From Acorus gramineus (lineage: Eukaryota > Streptophyta > Magnoliopsida > Acorales > Acoraceae), in the NCBI GenBank assembly GCA_030737835.1, contig CM060850.1, forward strand, positions 25,534,296 to 25,598,295: DNA of 64,000 nucleotides, read 5' to 3'. Below the pieces are notes generated by a model. It was not told where the DNA came from. It was given only the letters and a program-made list of their open reading frames with translations, and did not search any database. A program made the translations under genes and the position numbers. Of the stretch, positions 58,449 through 64,000 are shown piece after piece. Position 1 is the first letter of the stretch. Each line of letters starts with the position of its first letter.

Positions 58449-60379
58449 CCTAAAAAACCTCAACCTCTCTAGTTAGTTCGGCCATCTCTCCATCTATTTG
58501 AATCTGTCCATGTCCTTCACCTCTTTTTTATTTGTAATTAGTGGTTTGGGGGGATTAACATATTTTGTTTCTCTTTTTTTCCAACAAAGTCTCTTCTCAT
58601 CCATGAAACTAGTAAAAATGACTTTAGTGCAACTAATTAGTTATTAGTACTCCATACAAAAAAAAAAAAAAAAATCATATCAGTATGTATTAATGTAAAA
58701 TCCATTATTATATGCATGCTTAGATGTACAACAACCATATGTAAAACTGTTCATCAAGTAGAAAACTATATATGAAAATCTCATAAATACTCATTGACGG
58801 ATACATTTCATCCATCAAAAGGGGTGTACCGATGTATATTGATATGAAAATTTTCTGGTCTTGGATCGGATAATGCATGGGCTCAACATCCGAGTCCGGT
58901 CAAACACGCTACATGTACACTTGTTTGCATGTACAAACAAAGCCCCTCATAAATGATGCTTGGTTGCTTGAAATTAACTTATGAGGCTGATGGATGATCA
59001 TATATGACATCTGATCCACACCAACCCAACCACTCACTCTGTCGCCCTCACTTGCCTTTTGCATGGACGCAGGCAAAGCCGGTTTGTTCTCCAACCCCAA
59101 AACATCCTCTTATCCACTCGCCATGCATGCATGCCCTCCACACATTATAATTTTAATTCCAAATATTATCCCTATCTCCCTCACATACACAACCTTATCA
59201 TCCCAAATCCCATGCTCTTCATAGTTGATAACACTAGAGACAATCCATGTCTTCAGACTAGATTCATCTCATCTCTCATCGTTTTCGTGCACTCGTCATA
59301 TAATGTCATGGTTATTGCGCTCGACATGTTTTGATTTATTTTTAAAATCATATGCTTCTGGTAATAAATCAATTCTTTCTTAAAACTATAAAACATATAA
59401 TTTATTGAATTGATCAATTTACACAAATAGGTAAAAATATACATATTATGTCTAACAAAACATTATCTCATTAGCCAAAGTAAAACTACGTGCAATTTTT
59501 TAGCAGCTTGTGATATAATTCGTAAAGTTATTTTATACTTATCTGTGATAGATTGATATTATAGGATAATATCTCAACAATTTCTTTTGGATTACATTTT
59601 TCTTAATGTCATCTTTATTTTTGTTTTTAATGATTTTGGGGTTACAAAAGGCATAGATAGACTATTCCAAACCCCTTCAAAATATTATCATGACTCGTGT
59701 TAACTTATTCAAAGCTATCTGGTTATATTCTTCCTAGCAATTTTTGTCTTCTATTTATGAACCATCCAACTCTTATTTCGCATCCAAATCCACATACGCA
59801 TGTAGAGTTGACATGCACTGATTAATCAACAAATATGCATTCCTTTTATTTTGCTATTCATGTCATATCTTACTCTTATTTCACATTCAATTGTTAGATA
59901 CATGACTCCTATTGGAAATCTAAATGCATATTGGTGTCCTGGTGAAATTTTAAGTATCATCAACATCCCATCGAATGTAACATATACTAACAATTGGCTA
60001 ACTGATGGAAGTCAGGCTGTGGTTTGCTCTATAATCACTTTATTTGTTTTCACAAATTTTAAGTTATATTTAAAAAAAAAACGTTTTTCTTTACTTCTGG
60101 CCCCACGTGTAAGGATTTCGCGGGGTTAACAACAGGTGAGTTTTGGATTCTACAGAGAGGAGGAGCCATTGCGGGGGACCCGCCTCGCGATCCCGCCAAA
60201 ATTCCCAAAAGATTCCTACGGATTCCTGTTCTGGGCGGACAAAACAACGGCTCACCGTTCGTACCCCGACACGCAGTGGCGGGGTAGTTTCGTGATTCTA
60301 TCACAATAACAGGAAAACAACACCGTGCCAGATCTTCGGATTATGATGGGTCTCGGTACTTTTTTATCGGGAAATATAC
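58449..60379. other. Gene-less stretch
   Basis: No recognised coding exon. 60080-60310 is GC-rich (CACGTG in GGCCCCACGTGTAAGG, GGGGGACCCGCCTCGCGATC) and stands out from AT-rich flanks; it may be an unidentified element or an isolated regulatory segment. Confidence 0.35.
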
Positions 60380-60810
60380 ATAAAGCCCCTATAGACTATC
60401 CAAAATCCATATAACTCCTGAAAACATCTATATAAATTCAAATACTCTCTTGAATTAAATTTTCACAGACTGAATTTTTCTGTGAATATTCAATGTAGTA
60501 ACCCTGACTGAAAATATTGTTTATCAAAAACCCTTCACAATGTATTAAAAATGCAGAAAATCCTATATAAATGAGGGTTTTACTCATCCAGATAGAGTTT
60601 TATAATCTATTCATATAGATAAAATCGTCATTTACAGAAATTTTTTTGCATTTTAAACAATTTGTAGGGGTATTTTGATATACTGTGGTTAACTAAATAG
60701 AATATCTGCAGCATGTTTCTCAACTGTCAACGGAAGTTTAATTCAAACAGTATTTGCAAGGGGTTATATGAAATTCAAACAGTTTACAGGGAGTTATATG
60801 GATTTTTCCC
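60380..60810. repeat. Fold-back repeat, family F, copy 2
   Basis: Same arrangement as 4510-4862: ATCCATATAACTCCTGAAAA, a palindromic core around AGTTTTATAATCTATTC, and GGTTAACTAAATAGAATAT. The right end mirrors the left (AGGGAGTTATATGGATTTTT). Confidence 0.55.
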
Positions 60811-62128
60811 TTTTCTTTTTTCAGTACAGGACAAGCGAAAACGTGCTCTATGTTTCTTGGCCGTCCATTTTTTCAAAGAAATGCACGGTCTCTGTTCCAC
60901 GATGGGACAACTCCTGTTGCCACTTTTATAAAATAGTTATTATATCTTCTTCTAGTACATGTTAGATGAGGTTAATATAAGGGCAAAGTTAGTGATTTTT
61001 GTTAATATACATAGAGTTATATATTTATATAAAAAATAAATTATATAATTTAATAACTCGTATACATTTATTTATAAAATGTGTAAAATAGATTTTTAAT
61101 AACAGGCTACCGAGAAATATGAGCTTTTAAATAGGGTTATAATATAAACTGTATGTAACAATACTATGATGTAATTAGATTAAAAAATATATAAACAATT
61201 ATGCATTCAATTGGATTATATATATTTATTTTTATAAAAAATATTCTTGACATATTAAAAATATATTGAAAATATAATAATATGAGAATTATTTTATTAA
61301 ACAATTCTATATATTAAAAAACACTAAAACTAATATAAGATTACTAAAATGATTGTTTAAAAATTTATGGAGTGACCATGGAGGGTAAAGATATTTTACA
61401 TTCCGTATATATTAGTCAAGATTCATATACGATATGCACGTGAAGATAAAAATATTAATAAAACATGTTAAAAATATTTTGAATAAATTAAATCACATAA
61501 AATAGTTGTTAAATTTTTTAAATCATACAAATTCATATTCAAAATATTTATTCAATAGTTTAAGGATTTATAATTTGTTTATAATTTGTTATATTATATT
61601 ATAATTACTCAAACGATTTCAATCAACGGTTAGAAATTGTTGAATTATACATTATTTTATTATTATTTTTTTTTTTGGGTAAATTAGTGTTCCTATGATG
61701 TGATCATTAGTCATCTTTTCTAGTAAGGTGTTAGTCTATTTTTTTAAAGCTCAGTTTGCTTTTTTATTGGCACTCCCCAAGATTTGATACTCTGACCTCA
61801 TCTATGGAGCGGGATTGTGCTAGCCAATTAATCAAAGTTAGATTTGTTATTTATGATTAACTTAAATAATTGATTAAAATATTTAAATTGTTGTAAAAAA
61901 AATATTAATATCTTTATATATAACAAAATAATGTAAAATTTTACTTGAGAGTGAATTTCATTTTGTTCTATAACAATAATAAGAAGAAAAAAAAAGGTGA
62001 TGAAGTTAGTAATATAGATAAATAAATTAAAGCTTAAAAATGGGTTTGGAAAACCTGTGAGTATGCAGGAAAAATGTTTTTTTTTAACTCGTTTTCAAAT
62101 AAAAAACTACAGCTTAATTAAAAACTAA
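60811..62128. other. Gene-less AT-rich stretch
   Basis: No open frame with recognised content. Mostly AT-rich with T homopolymers near 61658-61677. Confidence 0.4.
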
Positions 62129-62573
62129 GTGGTTGTTTGGCTAGAGAAATAAGGGTGGAATAGGGGGGAATAAGGCAAAAAAAAGCGTTTGGATAGAGGG
62201 AATAAAGGGATATAGCTATGCGGAATTAGGAGAGAATAAGCTGGTATTTGTATTCCAAGTCCACCCATGGAATTGTGTTATTCCTCCACTGGAATAAAGG
62301 GACCCATCTATCAAATCACATATCATCACATCAAATCATCTGTCATCACCTCTTATACATCAATGGGACCCACATGTCAAAATCAACTTTTTATACCTTA
62401 TTCACATCTTATTCTTCATCAACCAAACACTCCAACCTTTATTATTACGTTTCCCAATGAGAATAATTGAAAACATAACCAAACACAAAATCTCTTATTC
62501 CATTGATAAAGTCAACAATTCTTGGAATAGGTATAAACTCTAGAATAATTTATATTTCTATCCAAACGGGCCC
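62129..62573. mobile_element. Tourist-like MITE, family A-related, copy 3
   Basis: TAA at 62126-62128 and 62574-62576 flanks GTGGTTGTTTGG ... CCAAACGGGCCC. The segment GAATAATTGAAAACATAACC and CAAACACAAAATC matches family A copies. It lies about 400 bp upstream of the ACS10/12-like gene. 445 bp. Confidence 0.68.
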
Positions 62574-62876
62574 TAAATTTTTAGAATTTGTAAAGAGACG
62601 GTTTAGTATAAACCTAATTTTAAATTCAATTTTTTTAAAAAAACTAACTTTCATATCCGTATTAATCCAGGTGAGAATTTAAATTAAAATGAACGGAAAT
62701 ATGCGTTTATTTCATTTTCGATTTTAAAAATCCAAAACGTATAACTTTCCTCTTCCGATACGCTTTTAGAAAATAACGGAAGGTTAATCGGAAGCCAACC
62801 CAAAAGCCGTGTAAAGAGGGCAATTAAGTAATTCCAGGTGCTTCGTCTAAAATATCGCTACAGATGGGTCGGGGCG

Positions 62877-62884
62877 TATAAAAA
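62877..62884 (+). promoter_or_regulatory. TATA box of the ACS10/12-like gene
   Basis: TATAAAAA, 77 bp before the proposed start codon, preceded by GGGTCGGGGCG. Position fits a plant core promoter. Confidence 0.55.
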
Positions 62885-62960
62885 TTTCGTCTCAAACCCT
62901 CGCAGAGAAAGAAAAAAAATATAGATATGGACGGATTCAGTCCCTGAACAAACCCCCCAA

Positions 62961-64000
62961 ATGACCTTCATATCCGACACCGACGAGGGAGCACCGAAGA
63001 CCGATAAATCCGGATCAGACGGCGGAGGAGGGCGGACGGCGATGAGGATCATAGTTCCTCTTCAAGGGGTGGTCCAGGGCAGAGGAGGCCTCGTGTTGGG
63101 TTCCGTCATCCCCTGCGCCCTCTTCTACTTCCTCCAGCTCTACTTCAAGCGCAACCGCTCCCCGCCTCCGCCTCCGCCGGTGCCGTCGACGTCATCCGGG
63201 AGCCTCTCGGAGCTCGCCGGGATCCACCGGTCCCTCTCACGGTCGCTCCTCTCCCCGAGGGGGTCCGCCTCCCCCGCCCGCGTTTCGTCTAGGGCTTCGT
63301 CCGTCCTCAGATCCGGGGACTCGGCGTACTACGTCGGGCGCAGGAGGTGCGTCGAGGACCCGTACGACGCGGTTTCGAATCCGGATGGAGTGGTTCAGCT
63401 TGGTTTGGCTGAGAATCAGGTACGGCTTCTGCTGGCGGTGGTGGTTGTGGTAGGTTGTTCTGTTTTTTTTTAGGTTTTTATGGACATTTTTTTTGGGGGA
63501 GTTGTGTTTTTTGTGTAGAGCAGCTGTGTTTGGATCTTGTTCGGGATTGGTTGGCTGAGAACTTGAATGATTCCTTGCTCGGCGGTGATGGTGGTGGTCT
63601 GAGTATTAGCGGGTTGGCAACGTATCAACCATCTGATGGGATGATGGATTTCAAGATTGTAAGTGATTGCTGTGTTTTTTTTTCCTTTGGTTTCTGAATA
63701 ATGTTTTGTTTGGGACTAGAAGTGATCATTCTTTACATTGAATTTTTAATATGCCAACTTTGCGGGTGTTAGTTTTCATATAAAAAAATTGGTTTTTTTT
63801 TTTTTCAGTACTGAATTTGGTGGCTAAATTTTTGGTTTGTTTGATAGAGTTGTTTTTTTGTTTTATTCAATGTTTAAGAAAGATTAATTCTGGCTGAAAA
63901 TGCCATTACTGCAGTTGAGTGCTAAAAAACATTTGGATCAAGTGTTGTAGGGGACCACCTTGATAATGGTGGAGCAATTTTTACTTATGTGGCATAGGAT
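62961..64000 (+). CDS. ACS10: ACS10/ACS12-like aminotransferase (5' part only)
   Basis: Exon 1 62961-63419 and exon 2 63524-63658 (both phase 0) give 198 codons; intron 2 starts at 63659 and runs past the window end. The family members ACS10/ACS12 of Arabidopsis are PLP enzymes related to ACC synthase but shown to work as amino acid aminotransferases rather than ACC synthases. Seen: an N-terminal membrane-anchor-like segment (RIIVPLQGVVQGRGGLVLG, then IPCALFYFLQLYFK, residues about 28-62), a Ser/Arg-rich linker, DSAYYVGRRR, NPDGVVQLGLAENQ and then LCLDLVRDWLAENL, SISGLATYQP. The PLP-binding lysine lies in exons not in the window. ATG 62961 is used; ATG 63042 (MRIIVPLQ) is an alternative start. 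ACS10 versus ACS12 is not resolved. Confidence 0.85.

Noticed and set aside
63455..63697. 80-codon ORF across ACS intron 1 and exon 2
   Set aside because: Only the part from 63524 to 63658 is coding; the rest is intron read-through.

Overview
The window is nuclear DNA of a flowering plant. Evidence: spliceosomal genes with T-rich GT-AG introns, plant-only families (GRF with a miR396 site, ERECTA-type LRR kinase, ACS10/12-type aminotransferase), a nuclear tRNA-Asn, and many plant transposons (Copia, Gypsy, LINE, SINE, MULE, hAT and Tourist-like MITEs). The species cannot be named from the sequence.

Layout. 1-8.5 kb: repeats, a truncated intronless SRR1-like gene fragment on the minus strand, and a gag-only non-autonomous Gypsy element with both LTRs. 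8.5-9.4 kb: a compact growth-regulating factor gene (QLQ + WRC, miR396 site). 9.9-16.1 kb: a SINE, then a complete but frameshifted gag-less Copia element on the minus strand. 18.5-24.7 kb: a seven-exon VMS1/ANKZF1-type gene, with an in-frame 147-bp tandem duplication covering the acceptor and catalytic part of exon 3. 25.3-34.7 kb: MITEs, a LINE RT scrap, a Copia gag relic split by a hAT MITE with a perfect 8-bp TSD, and a 3.9-kb Mutator-like element with ~51-bp TIRs. 38.1-44.1 kb: a complete 27-exon ERECTA-LIKE receptor kinase gene. 44.4-45.8 kb: tRNA-Asn(GTT) whose 3' end bounds a tandem duplication; the second copy carries a MITE. 46-51 kb: MITEs and three tandem repeats. 51.6-52.0 kb: a two-exon defensin-like secreted peptide gene on the minus strand. 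52.5-58.4 kb: SINE, possible solo LTR, LINE 3' remnant, MITEs. 62.96 kb to the end: first two exons of an ACS10/ACS12-like gene that runs off the window.

The host genes are unrelated in function (leaf growth transcription factor, ribosome quality control, stomatal/inflorescence receptor kinase, secreted peptide, aminotransferase) and do not form a cluster. No new multi-gene system is evident. The most noteworthy items are the duplicated catalytic exon in the VMS1 gene, the compact GRF, the MULE composite, and the nested-insertion histories that can be read within the window. Exon models were built by eye from reading-frame phase, splice sites and family knowledge; no alignment program was run.
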